DNA of 64,000 bases from Solimonas terrae. Lineage in GTDB: Bacteria > Pseudomonadota > Gammaproteobacteria > Nevskiales > Nevskiaceae. Below the pieces are notes generated by a model. The model saw only the letters and a program-made list of their open reading frames with translations, searched no databases and was not told where the DNA came from. Made by a program: the position numbers and the translations under genes. Positions 35,004 to 44,022 of this stretch are shown here, one piece after another (within the stretch, counting starts at the first letter, position 1; each line of letters starts with the position of its first letter). Where the stretch lies: positions 80,154-144,153 of the forward strand of contig NZ_JAAMOW010000011.1 of the NCBI RefSeq assembly GCF_011067135.1. Direction: 5' to 3'.

Positions 35004-36959
35004 TCAGGCCGCAAGCGCGCGCGTTGCAAGGCGCACGATCTCGGCGATATCGAGAATCAGGGCAACGCGACCGTCGCCGAGGATGGTGGCGCCGGAAATC
35101 CCGGCGACCCGCTTGTAGTTGGCTTCCAGCGATTTGATGACCACCTGCTGCTGGCCGACCAGTTCGTCGACCTGCAGGGCCAGCTTGTGACCGTCGGCCT
35201 CGACCAGCACGAGAATCGATTCGTGCGGCGGACGCGAGGCGCCGGGCACGCGGAACCAGTCCTTGACCGGCAGCAGCGGCACGTATTCATTGCGCACGCG
35301 CACGACCGTGCCCTCGCCGGCGACGCGGCGGATCTGCTCCGGCTGCGGCTGCAGCGATTCGACGACCGCCGACAGCGGCAGGATGTAGATGTCGTCACCG
35401 ACCGCGACCGACATGCCGTCGAGAATCGCCAGCGTCAGCGGCAGGCGGATCGTGACGCGGGTGCCGGCGCCTTCGCGCGATGCCAGTTCGACGCTGCCGC
35501 CGAGCGCCTGGATGTTCTTCTTGACGACATCCATGCCGACGCCGCGGCCGGACACGTCGGTGACCTGCGCGGCCGTCGAGAAGCCGGGCGCGAAGATCAG
35601 CTGCCAGACTTCGGCATCGCTCATCTGCTCGTTGCAGGCGATGCCCTTCTCGCTCGCCTTGGCGAGCAGCTTGCCGCGGCTCAGTCCGCGGCCGTCATCG
35701 GCCACCTCGATGACGATGTGGCCTCCCTGATGCGAAGCCTTCAGCGTTACCGTGCCGCAGCCGTCCTTGCCGGCCGCCGCGCGCTCGTCCGGCGACTCCA
35801 GGCCGTGATCGAGGCTGTTGCGGACCAGATGCGTGAGCGGATCGCTGATCTTCTCGATCACGCTCTTGTCGAGTTCGGTGCCTTCGCCGACCAGTTGCAG
35901 GCGTACCTGCTTGCCGAGCTTGCCGGCGAGATCGTGGACGACACGCGGGAAGCGCGAGAACACGGCGTCGACCGGCAACATGCGCGTCGACATCACCGCC
36001 TCCTGCAGCACGCGGGTATTGCGATCGAGCTGCGAAAGCCCCTGCAGCAGGGCTTCGTTGTGGACCGGATCGAGATGGCTGGCGAGCTGCTGCAGCATCG
36101 CCTGCGTGATCACCAGCTCGCCGACCAGATTGATGAGCGCATCGATCTTGGCGGTCGCGACGCGGATCGAGGCGCTGTCGCCGCGCGGCTCGGCGCGCGG
36201 CGCCGACGCGACGATGGATTCGACCTTGCTGCCGGACTGGGGCTGCGCCGGCGTCGGCGTCAGCGCCGCGATGCTCAGATCGCAGTCGTCCTCGACCCAG
36301 GCGAACACGTCGGCGACCGCCGCGCGCGAAATCTCGCCGCGCAGCTCGATCGTCCAGGCCAGGTGACAGCTTTCGGGATCGAGCTCGCCGAACGACGGCA
36401 GCGCATCGACATCGCAGACGATGGTCGCGTCGCCGAGCTGCTGGAGTTCGCGCAGGATCAGCAGCGGATCATTGCCGCTGGCAAACAGTTCCGGCTTCGG
36501 CGCAAAGCGGATGCGCCAGCCGCTGGCCGGCACCTCGTCGCGCTCGGCCGCCTGCGGAACCACGCCACCGCCGGCCAGGCACTGCGCCAGTTCGGCTCGC
36601 AGCGGCTCGACCGTGCCCGGGTCGACTGCGCCGCCGTCGCGGGCGGTGGCCAGCAGGCCGCGCAAGGCGTCGACCGCACGCAGCAGCAGTTCGATGTCCG
36701 GCGCCGTGATCGCACGCTTGCCGGCACGCATTTCGTCGAGCAGGGTTTCGAGCAGATGCGTGAAGCCGGCGATCGCCTCGAAGCCGAAGGTTCCGGCGCC
36801 GCCCTTGATCGAATGCGCGGCGCGGAAGATACCGTTGATCGTCTCGCTGTCGACCTGTTCGGGATCGAGAGCCAGCAGCGACGCTTCCATCACGTCGAGG
36901 CCCTCGAAACTCTCCTCGAAGAAGGTGCGGTGGAAACGGCTGAGGTCGATGGAGGCCAT
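35004..36959 (-). CDS. cheA: Chemotaxis histidine kinase CheA (second copy, adaptation-linked)
   Basis: This 651-residue protein has the P1 Hpt domain with H49 in AAHSIKGGAGTFGF, then a P2-like region (about 145-235) and P3 (IDALINLVGELVITQ). The P4 kinase has N-box (HLVRNSLDHG), G1 (DDGRGL), F (FAPGFSTA) and G2 (GRGVGMDVV). P5 is CheW-like (about 510-648). All catalytic boxes are intact. Its neighbours (cheY upstream, then cheW, PAS receptor, cheR, cheD, cheB) define a complete chemosensory set distinct from the cheY-cheZ-cheA set at 39.9-43 kb. Confidence 0.96.
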   Translation of the reverse strand: MASIDLSRFHRTFFEESFEGLDVMEASLLALDPEQVDSETINGIFRAAHSIKGGAGTFGFEAIAGFTHLLETLLDEMRAGKRAITAPDIELLLRAVDALRGLLATARDGGAVDPGTVEPLRAELAQCLAGGGVVPQAAERDEVPASGWRIRFAPKPELFASGNDPLLILRELQQLGDATIVCDVDALPSFGELDPESCHLAWTIELRGEISRAAVADVFAWVEDDCDLSIAALTPTPAQPQSGSKVESIVASAPRAEPRGDSASIRVATAKIDALINLVGELVITQAMLQQLASHLDPVHNEALLQGLSQLDRNTRVLQEAVMSTRMLPVDAVFSRFPRVVHDLAGKLGKQVRLQLVGEGTELDKSVIEKISDPLTHLVRNSLDHGLESPDERAAAGKDGCGTVTLKASHQGGHIVIEVADDGRGLSRGKLLAKASEKGIACNEQMSDAEVWQLIFAPGFSTAAQVTDVSGRGVGMDVVKKNIQALGGSVELASREGAGTRVTIRLPLTLAILDGMSVAVGDDIYILPLSAVVESLQPQPEQIRRVAGEGTVVRVRNEYVPLLPVKDWFRVPGASRPPHESILVLVEADGHKLALQVDELVGQQQVVIKSLEANYKRVAGISGATILGDGRVALILDIAEIVRLATRALAA

Positions 36960-36969
36960 GAGCCTGACC

Positions 36970-37335
36970 TCAGCCGAGCACGCGGCGCATGGTCGTGATC
37001 AGCTGTTCCGGATTGAACGGCTTGACCAGCCAGCCGGTCGCGCCGGCAGCCTTGCCTTCCTGCTTCTTCTCGGGGCTCGATTCGGTGGTGAGCATCAGCA
37101 GCGGCGTGAAGCGGTAGTCCGGCATCTGGCGCAGGGCCTTGACCAGACCGATGCCGTCGAGATTCGGCATGTTGACGTCGCATAGCACGATGCGGAACGC
37201 CTCGTTCCTGGCCAGCGCCAGCGCCGCCACGCCGTCCTCTGCCTCGGCAACATCGAAGCCCGCCTCGCGCAGCGTGAAGGCCACCATCTGCCGCATCGAG
37301 GCCGAATCGTCGACGGCCAGTACGCGTTCGCCCAT
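36970..37335 (-). CDS. cheY: CheY-like response regulator (second copy)
   Basis: This is a stand-alone 121-residue receiver with the DD pair at 9-10, phosphoacceptor D53 in LCDVNMPNLDG, a switch Thr in LTTESS and K104-P in WLVKPFNPEQL. The GAT-GWLVKPF form is typical of CheYs next to cheA-cheW in Pseudomonas/Xanthomonas-type arrays. It lies 10 bp before its cheA and 3 bp after the STAS gene. Whether it binds the flagellar motor or acts as a phosphate sink cannot be told. Confidence 0.93.
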   Translation of the reverse strand: MGERVLAVDDSASMRQMVAFTLREAGFDVAEAEDGVAALALARNEAFRIVLCDVNMPNLDGIGLVKALRQMPDYRFTPLLMLTTESSPEKKQEGKAAGATGWLVKPFNPEQLITTMRRVLG

Positions 37336-37338
37336 GCC

Positions 37339-37632
37339 CTAGTTCTCCTCGATATGAAGTTGCGGCCCGAGCCCCAGCCGCTGCGCGGCGTCGCGCAGCA
37401 CGCCGCTGGCATTCGCCCAATGCGTCTCGCGTCCGGCAGCGCGACGCTCGCGACAGAACGCGGTCAGCAGCTGCAGCGTGGCGCCGTGCACGCGCACCAC
37501 CGCGTCGGCGGCCAGCGTCACCGCGGGTTGTTCGAGCACGTCGAGCAGTTGCGCGCGCAGCGCCGCAACGCGCTCGATCCCGAGATCGGCCGCCAGCACG
37601 AGCGGCGCTGCTTCAGCATCGGCAATGCTCAT
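37339..37632 (-). CDS. STAS-domain protein in the chemotaxis cluster
   Basis: This protein of about 97 residues reads as a STAS (anti-sigma antagonist-like) fold: ERVAALRAQLLDVL, then VTLAADAVVRVHGATLQLLTAFCRERRAAGRETHW. The usual phosphorylated Ser position in D-S-S/T-G is replaced in VHGATLQ by G-A-T. ATG 37632 has GGAG 10 bases upstream; an ATG three codons earlier is too close to it. STAS genes at this position occur in other chemosensory clusters. The partner is unknown. Confidence 0.78.
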   Translation of the reverse strand: MSIADAEAAPLVLAADLGIERVAALRAQLLDVLEQPAVTLAADAVVRVHGATLQLLTAFCRERRAAGRETHWANASGVLRDAAQRLGLGPQLHIEEN

Positions 37633-37759
37633 CTCGCACATGCTCCGCGTCGATCGGGGTGGGCCATGCGTCGTCAGCGGCCGTTGTCGGGTGTTCCTGT
37701 ACCGGCGGGGGATGAACGTCGCAGTGAAGCCGCCGAGCGGTCGGTTCGACGATCGCGGT

Positions 37760-38218
37760 TCAGCGCGGCATCGCGGCGAACAGGGCGTCGACGTCGAGCA
37801 GGGTCAGCAGCACGGCGCCGCGACCGACGACGCCGGCGAAGCCGTAACGATTGCCTTGCCGATGCAGCGTCGGTACCGGCTTGATCGCGTTCAGTGCGAT
37901 CTTCGAAACCTCGCCGATGCGATCGACCAGCAGGCCGAAGGTTTCGCCGTCGTGTTCGACGACGACGATCCGCGTCTCGGTGCCGATCGGCGTGACCGGG
38001 AGCACCAGGTACCGGCGCAGGTCGATGACGGTGACGACCTGGCCGCGCAGGTTGACGACGCCCGGCACGATGTCCGGCGCGCCGGGCACCGGCTCGATCG
38101 GCAGCGGCCGCAGGACCTCGTGTACCTGCAGGATCGGCAGTCCGTATTCCTGGCTGCCGAGTCCGAAACAGACCCAGCGCGCGAACTCGCCGTCGGTCTT
38201 GCGTGCAAGTGCGCTCAT
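37760..38218 (-). CDS. cheW: CheW-like coupling protein (motor-side copy)
   Basis: This 152-residue single CheW domain has FGLGSQEYGLPILQVHEV, PGVVNLRGQVVTVIDLRRYL and VLLTLLDVDALF. It overlaps motD by ATGA, as cheW genes follow motCD in Pseudomonas. There a ParA-like gene lies between, but none is present here. It probably couples receptors to the CheA encoded at 39965. Confidence 0.94.
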   Translation of the reverse strand: MSALARKTDGEFARWVCFGLGSQEYGLPILQVHEVLRPLPIEPVPGAPDIVPGVVNLRGQVVTVIDLRRYLVLPVTPIGTETRIVVVEHDGETFGLLVDRIGEVSKIALNAIKPVPTLHRQGNRYGFAGVVGRGAVLLTLLDVDALFAAMPR

Positions 38219-39222
38219 GGCAGGCCCGTCGCCGCCGCGCGGCTCGCCAGGCCGTGGGCACCCGCCAGGCTCGCCACCGCCGCGACCGGCGCCGCCGGTG
38301 CCGCGCTTTCTGCCGGAGCGGCGAGACTGCCGCCGCCGTCGGCCTGCGGCGGCGCGACCGCCGGATCGGTGCTCGCCATGACCTGGTCCCCTTCGTTTGC
38401 CATCACCACCACGACCACGCGACGGTTGCGGTTGCGACCGTCGGCATCGGCGTTGTCGGCCACCGGCCGGTACTCGCCGAAGCCGGCGACGCTCATGCGC
38501 GTCGGATCGACACCGGTTTCCATGAACAGGTGCACGACGCTCGCGGCACGCGCCGCCGACAGTTCCCAGTTCGACGGAAAGCGGTTGGTGGCGATCGGCA
38601 CATTGTCGGTGTAGCCCTCGATGCGCAGCGGATTCGGAAACGGCTTGAGGATGTCGGCCAGCTTCTGCAGCACCGGCTCGGCGCTCGGCGCAATCTGTGC
38701 CACGCCGCTGGCGAACAGGATGTCGGTGCGGATCTCGATCTCCAGCCAGTGCTCGTTGCGGCGCACGGTCACGAGCTTGGCGGTGATCAGGTCCTTCATC
38801 GCCGCCTGCACCGCATCCGACATGGTCTTCAAGGCCTGCGGCGGCGCATCGAGCGCGGCCTTCGACTGCTCGCCCTCCGAGCGCGGCGACGGCTGCTCGC
38901 CGCCGATGCGCACGCCGGCGCGGCCGGCCTGCAGTTGCGAGACTTCCTTCTCGAAGCCGCGCATGCTCGGCGTGTTGAACATGGCATCGGCCTGCGTGCC
39001 CTTCTGCGGCTTGTCGCCGATCTGCACCGGCTTGAGCGATTTCGGCGGACCGCCGAAGGCCTGCGACAGCGAATCGGCCAGCACGCGATAGCGGCCTTCA
39101 TTGACCGACGACACGGCGTACATCACGACGAAGAACGCCAGCAGCAGGGTCAACAGATCCCCGTACGGGATCGCCCAGGCTTCGTGGTTGACGTGATCCT
39201 CGTGCTTGTGTTTTCTGGCCAT
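38215..39222 (-). CDS. motD: Flagellar stator protein MotD (MotB family)
   Basis: This 335-residue protein has one membrane helix with the essential stator Asp D22 in PYGDLLTLLLAFFVVMYA. A plug/linker and an OmpA-like peptidoglycan-binding domain (about 160-285) follow, with GYTDNVPI and NWELSAARAASVVHLF. A Pro/Ala-rich tail of about 50 residues is longer than usual. It pairs with MotC, encoded 9 bp upstream, to make a proton-driven stator. Confidence 0.95.
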   Translation of the reverse strand: MARKHKHEDHVNHEAWAIPYGDLLTLLLAFFVVMYAVSSVNEGRYRVLADSLSQAFGGPPKSLKPVQIGDKPQKGTQADAMFNTPSMRGFEKEVSQLQAGRAGVRIGGEQPSPRSEGEQSKAALDAPPQALKTMSDAVQAAMKDLITAKLVTVRRNEHWLEIEIRTDILFASGVAQIAPSAEPVLQKLADILKPFPNPLRIEGYTDNVPIATNRFPSNWELSAARAASVVHLFMETGVDPTRMSVAGFGEYRPVADNADADGRNRNRRVVVVVMANEGDQVMASTDPAVAPPQADGGGSLAAPAESAAPAAPVAAVASLAGAHGLASRAAATGLP

Positions 39223-39231
39223 GATCGGGGT

Positions 39232-39972
39232 TCAGTGCAGATACCCGCGCAGCTTGTTTTCGATATTGCGGGGATTCTCGCCCTGCGAAATCGAGATCAG
39301 ACCCTCGATCAGCATCTCGCGCACGCGCGTCTGGTCGTTGATGATGGCCTTGAGCTTGGCCGCCATCGGCAGGAAGAACAGGTTGGCGGTGCCGATGCCG
39401 TAGATCGTCGCGATGAACGCCGCGGCAATGCCATGACCGAGCTTGCTCGGATCGGCGAGATTCTTGAGCACCGCCATCAGGCCCATGACCGCGCCGATGA
39501 TGCCGAGTGTCGGCGCGTAGATGCCCATGCCCTCGAAGACCTTGGCACCCTGCAGATCGAGGTGCTCGCGGGTCTGCACGTCGACCTCGAGAATGTTGCG
39601 GATCACGTCGGGCTCGGCGCCGTCGACCAGCATCTGCAGGCCTTTCTTGATGAAGGCATCGGCCTCGCCTTCGACCTCGCCTTCCAGCGCCAGCAGGCCC
39701 TGCTTGCGGGCGATGCCGCTCCAGCCGACGATGCGTTCGATCAACGCCGCCGAGTCGTGGCGCGGCGGAAACAGCACCCACTTCGCGATCTTCATGCCGT
39801 GCAGGAAGGTCGCCGGCGGCGTATGCAGGAAGATCGACGCCAGCGTGCCGAGAATGACGATCGTGAACGCGGCCGGCGACAGCAGCGCCTCGACGCCCGC
39901 CCCTTTCAGGATCGAGCCGCCGATCACGGCGATCAGCGCGAGGATGATGCCGAGGACCGACAGCTTATCCAT
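39232..39972 (-). CDS. motC: Flagellar stator protein MotC (MotA family)
   Basis: This 246-residue protein has four membrane helices. The first two are LSVLGIILALIAVIGGSIL and AAFTIVILGTLASIF. The last pair lies around GIYAPTLGIIGAVMGLM and LGHGIAAAFIATIYGIGTANLFFLP. The cytoplasmic loop has the charged stretch that contacts FliG. It overlaps cheA by 8 bp. Confidence 0.96.
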   Translation of the reverse strand: MDKLSVLGIILALIAVIGGSILKGAGVEALLSPAAFTIVILGTLASIFLHTPPATFLHGMKIAKWVLFPPRHDSAALIERIVGWSGIARKQGLLALEGEVEGEADAFIKKGLQMLVDGAEPDVIRNILEVDVQTREHLDLQGAKVFEGMGIYAPTLGIIGAVMGLMAVLKNLADPSKLGHGIAAAFIATIYGIGTANLFFLPMAAKLKAIINDQTRVREMLIEGLISISQGENPRNIENKLRGYLH

Positions 39973-41710
39973 GCGTCACGCCTTCGACCGGCAGCGCACG
40001 CGCGGCCGTCACCAGGCCGTTGAAGTCGAGGATCAGCGCGATGCGGCCGTCCGGCATCACGGTGGCGCCGGAGATGCCGGCAAGGCCACGCAGGCTCGCA
40101 CCGAGCGGCTTGATGACGATCTCCTCGCGGCCGATCACCTCGCGAACGACGATGCCGTAGCGCTCGTCGCCGACCTGCGCGACCACCACATGCCGCGGAC
40201 CACGCCCGGCTTCGGCGCCGAGCCAGCGATCGAGATGCACCAGACGCAGCGGCGCGCCGCGCGAGTCGACGACATCCCAGCGCTCGACGCGACGCATGCG
40301 CTGCTCGTCGAGCCGGAACACGTCCGACACCGGCGCCAGCGGCAGCGCGAAGCGGCGCCCCTCACTGCGCACGATCAGCGCCGGCAGCACCGCCAGCGTC
40401 AGCGGCACGCGAATGCGGAACGCCGTGCCTTCGCCGGGCCGGGAATCGAGTTCGACCGTGCCGTTGAGCCGCTTGATGCGCGACATCACGACATCCATGC
40501 CGACGCCGCGGCCGGACAGGTCCGAGACTTCTTCCTTGGTGCTGAAGCCCGGCAGGAAAATCAGCTGCAGGCAGTCGGCCGGGGACAGCGTCGCCGCGGT
40601 CGCTGCCTCGATCACGCCCTTGTCGACCGCCTTCGCGCGTATGCGTTCGGCGTCGATGCCGGCGCCGTCGTCGCGAATGTCGATGCGGATGTGATCGCCT
40701 TCCTGACTCGCGCGCAGCAGCAGCGTGCCGGCCGCGGCCTTGCCGGCCTGCGCGCGCCGGTCCGGCATCTCGATGCCGTGATCGACGCTGTTGCGAACCA
40801 TGTGCACGAGCGGGTCGGCGAGCGCCTCGACCAGGTTCTTGTCAAGCTCTGTCTCTTCGCCCTCGAGCACGACCTTGACCTGCTTGCCGAGCTGCCGGGC
40901 AACATCGCGCGCCAGCTTCGGAAACCGTGCGAACACCTTGCCGATCGGCTGCATGCGCACCTGCGCGACGGTGTTCTGCAGATTGCGCGTGATGAAATCG
41001 AGCTCGCCGATGGCGCGCGCCGAGGGCTCGTCGAAACCACCCTTGGCAGCCTTCAGACGGTTGCGCACCAGCACCAGTTCGCCGATCAGATTCATCAGCT
41101 GATCAAGCTTGTGGGTCTCGACGCGTATCGTCTCCGCTTCCGTCTTCACCGCGACCGCGGCGTTCGCCGCAGGCACGGGAGCCGGTTTCGGAGCCGGCGG
41201 CGCGGCGGCGACGGGTTTCGCCGGGGTCTTGCCCTGCAGCTCGTCGAGCAGGGCCTCGAATTCGTCGTCGCTGATCGTCGCGCTGCCGTTCGTCACCGGC
41301 GCCGCGACCACCGGTGCCGCCGCCTGCGCACCGACCAGCGCGTGCAGCTGCATCAGCAGTTCGGGGGCGGCCGGCGTCAGCGCGCTGCCGGCATACAGCT
41401 CGGCCATCATGCGCTGTGCGGCATCGACCGCCTGCAGCACCGCATCCATCACCTCGGTGTCGAAAGCACGCTGGCGATTGCGCACGGAATTGAGCACGTC
41501 TTCGGCGGCGTGGCAGAGCTCGACCATTGCCGGCAACTGCAGGAAGCCGGCGCCACCCTTGACGGTGTGGAACGCGCGGAACACGGCATTGAGGGTTTCG
41601 ACATCGTCCGGCGCCCGCTCCAGGGCGATCAGCTGGCCGGCCAGCTGTTCGACCAGTTCGCCGGCTTCGGCGAGGAAGTCGCTGCGGATGTCGTCGTCGC
41701 TGGAACTCAT
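39965..41710 (-). CDS. cheA: Chemotaxis histidine kinase CheA (flagellar copy)
   Basis: This 581-residue protein has the P1 Hpt domain with H48 in AFHTVKGGAGFLQL, then a Pro/Ala-rich linker with a short acidic segment (DDEFEALLDELQ) where P2 would stand. P3 has KLDQLMNLIGELVLVRNRL. P4 boxes are HMVRNSVDHG, DDGAGID, FLPGFSTKEE and GRGVGMDVVM. P5 is CheW-like. The missing full P2 is common in this lineage. It is downstream of cheY and cheZ and overlaps motC, so it is the kinase for motor control. Confidence 0.96.
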   Translation of the reverse strand: MSSSDDDIRSDFLAEAGELVEQLAGQLIALERAPDDVETLNAVFRAFHTVKGGAGFLQLPAMVELCHAAEDVLNSVRNRQRAFDTEVMDAVLQAVDAAQRMMAELYAGSALTPAAPELLMQLHALVGAQAAAPVVAAPVTNGSATISDDEFEALLDELQGKTPAKPVAAAPPAPKPAPVPAANAAVAVKTEAETIRVETHKLDQLMNLIGELVLVRNRLKAAKGGFDEPSARAIGELDFITRNLQNTVAQVRMQPIGKVFARFPKLARDVARQLGKQVKVVLEGEETELDKNLVEALADPLVHMVRNSVDHGIEMPDRRAQAGKAAAGTLLLRASQEGDHIRIDIRDDGAGIDAERIRAKAVDKGVIEAATAATLSPADCLQLIFLPGFSTKEEVSDLSGRGVGMDVVMSRIKRLNGTVELDSRPGEGTAFRIRVPLTLAVLPALIVRSEGRRFALPLAPVSDVFRLDEQRMRRVERWDVVDSRGAPLRLVHLDRWLGAEAGRGPRHVVVAQVGDERYGIVVREVIGREEIVIKPLGASLRGLAGISGATVMPDGRIALILDFNGLVTAARALPVEGVTHG

Positions 41711-41784
41711 GGCAGCACGGTCGTCTCGTCGGCGGTCCGTGTGCGGGGTTGGCGCTTCAGCGCGAACCTGCTGCCGGACTCTTG

Positions 41785-42453
41785 CTACACACCGAGGCTG
41801 GCAAGCAGCGCATCGGCATCCTGCTGGCTCGTCGTGATCTGCCCCGGTACTGCGGGGCCGGCGAGGACGGCCTGCCCTTCTGCTATCGGCAGCGGGGCCG
41901 CAGTCTTGAGATGCGCGGCATGTGCACCGAGCAATTCCAGCAACGCAGACTCGACATCCTCGACGAGCGAAATGATGCGCTTGATGATCTGCCCGGTGAG
42001 ATCCTGATACTCCTGCGCGATCGCCAGCTCGTTGAGGCGTTCACGCAGGATCTCGGCATCGCGCAGCAAGGCGGCACGCCGCAGATCGGACGCTTCGAAG
42101 CTCTCGGCACTGCGACTGATCTGGCGCGCGACACCGCGCATCTGGTCGACGATGTCGAGCGTCTTGTGTGCGGCGTCCTCGGTCATCTGCACGACATGGC
42201 GCAGGCGATGCCGCGCGTCGGGCATCGCGTCACCGGCAATCCGGGTCAGGCGTTCGTCGAGCCGCAGGCTGACGACGCCGCTGTGCAGGCGTCGGGTCAA
42301 TTCGGCGACCTGCCGGTAGAAGGCGTGATCCTGGGTCTGCAGCAGCTCGGCGAGTGCCGGTGGCGCATCGACGCTGCCGCCGCTTTCGAGACGCTCGATC
42401 CAGCTGCGCAGCGCCATGATCAGCGCGCCGCGATCCTGTGTGGAGGCGGACAC
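41785..42453 (-). CDS. cheZ: CheY-P phosphatase CheZ
   Basis: The product is about 222 residues. A GTG at 42453 (VSASTQDRG) with AGG about 9 bases upstream is taken as the start. ATG 42417 is an alternative, and the longer ATG frame is Arg-rich non-coding. The diagnostic motif is AIAQEYQDLTGQIIKRII, whose Gln enters the CheY active site in the family. The C-terminus ends QQDADALLASLGV, the amphipathic helix that binds CheY. It removes phosphate from CheY to end tumbling signals. Confidence 0.92.
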   Translation of the reverse strand: MSASTQDRGALIMALRSWIERLESGGSVDAPPALAELLQTQDHAFYRQVAELTRRLHSGVVSLRLDERLTRIAGDAMPDARHRLRHVVQMTEDAAHKTLDIVDQMRGVARQISRSAESFEASDLRRAALLRDAEILRERLNELAIAQEYQDLTGQIIKRIISLVEDVESALLELLGAHAAHLKTAAPLPIAEGQAVLAGPAVPGQITTSQQDADALLASLGV

Positions 42454-42598
42454 GATCAGAACCTGCCCGCAAACCGTCGCGGGCGACGCCGGCTTGCGCC
42501 TGGAGCGGCACAGACGCCGGAGTGGAAGTCGGTATGCATGAGGACTCCGAGCAGCGCGGAAGCGCGAGGCGCCGGGCGCATTGGGTTGATGGCCGGAT

Positions 42599-42991
42599 TC
42601 AGGCGGCTTCGGCGATGCGCTGGAATATCTTGTCGATCTTTTCCTTGAGCGTCGCCGCATTGAACGGCTTGATGATGTAGCCGTTCACGCCGGCCTGCGC
42701 CGCCTCGATGATCTGTTCGCGCTGCGCTTCGGCGGTCACCATGAGCACCGGCGTCTTGGCGATGCGGGCGTCGCCGCGGATGTTGCGCAGCAGGTCGATG
42801 CCGGTCATGCCGGGCATGTTCCAGTCGGTGACGACGAAATCGAAGCTGCCCGCCTGCAGTACCGGCCAGGCGCTCTTGCCGTCGTCGGCCTCGGTGATGT
42901 TCGAGTAGCCGAGGTCGCCGAGCAGATTGCGGACGATGCGGCGCATCGTCGAGAAGTCGTCGACCACCAGGATTTTCATGTTCTTGTCCAT
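42599..42991 (-). CDS. cheY: Flagellar response regulator CheY
   Basis: This 130-residue receiver is close to E. coli CheY throughout: [21 protein letters not shown], phosphoacceptor D56 in [11 protein letters not shown] in VTAEA and K in [12 protein letters not shown] lies 8 bases before ATG 42991, and ATG 42979 is an alternative. Phosphorylated CheY binds FliM to switch the motor. A sigma-28-like site is 193 bp upstream, after fliA. Confidence 0.96.
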   Translation of the reverse strand: MDKNMKILVVDDFSTMRRIVRNLLGDLGYSNITEADDGKSAWPVLQAGSFDFVVTDWNMPGMTGIDLLRNIRGDARIAKTPVLMVTAEAQREQIIEAAQAGVNGYIIKPFNAATLKEKIDKIFQRIAEAA

Positions 42992-43183
42992 CAGAGTTTC
43001 CTGATCACTCGTTGGTAAATCCGCGCGGTTCCGGCGCCGGTCCCGTGAGCACGGCGCAGGCCGCGAAGCCGGCGCCGCATGCATGATCGTTCGCGGCCGG
43101 CGGCGAGGCGGGCCGCGCCGGAAGCCGCCTGGCCGGGTCGCAGATCGCCATCGCGAGGCGCCGACGCCGGGGTCTCCCTGCCG

Positions 43184-43211
43184 TTAGCGGCCGGAGCCTG
43201 CCGATACTTGA
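43184..43211 (-). promoter_or_regulatory. Candidate sigma-28 promoter upstream of cheY
   Basis: Leftward reading gives TCAAGTAT (43211-43204), 12 bases, then GCCGCTAA (43191-43184). The consensus is TAAAGTTT-N11-GCCGATAA, so the -10 matches 7 of 8 and the spacer is one base long. The position between fliA and cheY fits a late-class transcription unit. Confidence 0.42.
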
Positions 43212-43284
43212 GCCGGATTCGCGCCGGCTGCCGTGCGCCGGCGCGCGCGCCGCCGGCAGGACCCGATCCGGTCGCGTTCATCGC

Positions 43285-44022
43285 TCAGGACACCGCGGCC
43301 AGTTCACGCCAGGACTTCAGCCGCGCGCGCAGCCGCAACAACGCCTGCCCATGAATCTGGCAGACGCGGCTCTCGCTGACCTTGAGCACTGCGCCGATTT
43401 CGCGCAGGTTGAGCTCGCGTTCGTAGTACATCGACAGCACCAGCCGCTCGCGCTCCGGAAGCTCGGAGATCGCGCGCGCCAGTTCCTGCTGGAATTCGTC
43501 GTGCTGCAGGTGCTGCAGCGGCCCGGCGGTGTCGTCCTGGGCGTCCATCGTCTCGTCGCCGTCCTCGCCGCCATGATCGATGCTCAGCACCTGGCAACGC
43601 GACGCGTCCTGGACGATGGCGTGGAACTCGGCGAGGTCGATGTCGAGATGCGCGGCGATCTCGTGATCGCGCGCTTCGCGGCCGTTCTTCTGTTCGATCT
43701 TGCGGATCGCCTCGGATACCGCGCGTTCGCGGCGGTGGACCGAACGTGGCGCCCAGTCGGTCTGGCGCAGCTCGTCGAGCATCGCGCCGCGGATGCGGAT
43801 GCCGGCATAGGTCTCGAACGACGCACCGCGCGTGCCGCTGTAGTGGCGTGCCGCTTCGATCAGTCCGATGACGCCGGCCTGGATCAGATCGTCGACTTCG
43901 ACGCTGGCCGGCAGGCGCGCGGCCAGATGGTGGGCGATGCGCTTGACCAGATCGGCGTGGCGACGCACCAGCGCGTTCTCATCGACCGGTTCCTGGAGAT
44001 TCTCGGCGACGGCCATGTTCAT
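43285..44022 (-). CDS. fliA: Flagellar RNA polymerase sigma-28 factor
   Basis: This 245-residue sigma-70-family protein has region 2 (VDDLIQAGVIGLIEAARHY, FETYAGIRIRGAMLDELR), region 3 (RRERAVSEAIRKIEQKNGREARDHEIA) and region 4 (LPERERLVLSMYYERELNLREIGAVLKVSESRVCQIH). This is the FliA pattern. The ATG overlaps the flhG stop as ATGA; a much longer frame running into flhG is spurious. FliA directs late flagellar and chemotaxis genes, consistent with two sigma-28-like sites in this window. Confidence 0.96.
   Translation of the reverse strand: MNMAVAENLQEPVDENALVRRHADLVKRIAHHLAARLPASVEVDDLIQAGVIGLIEAARHYSGTRGASFETYAGIRIRGAMLDELRQTDWAPRSVHRRERAVSEAIRKIEQKNGREARDHEIAAHLDIDLAEFHAIVQDASRCQVLSIDHGGEDGDETMDAQDDTAGPLQHLQHDEFQQELARAISELPERERLVLSMYYERELNLREIGAVLKVSESRVCQIHGQALLRLRARLKSWRELAAVS

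Noticed and set aside
39521..42007. An 828-codon plus-strand ORF across motC and cheA, and a similar one at 46169-48655 opposite flhA
   Set aside because: Both are shadows of conserved flagellar genes on the other strand.
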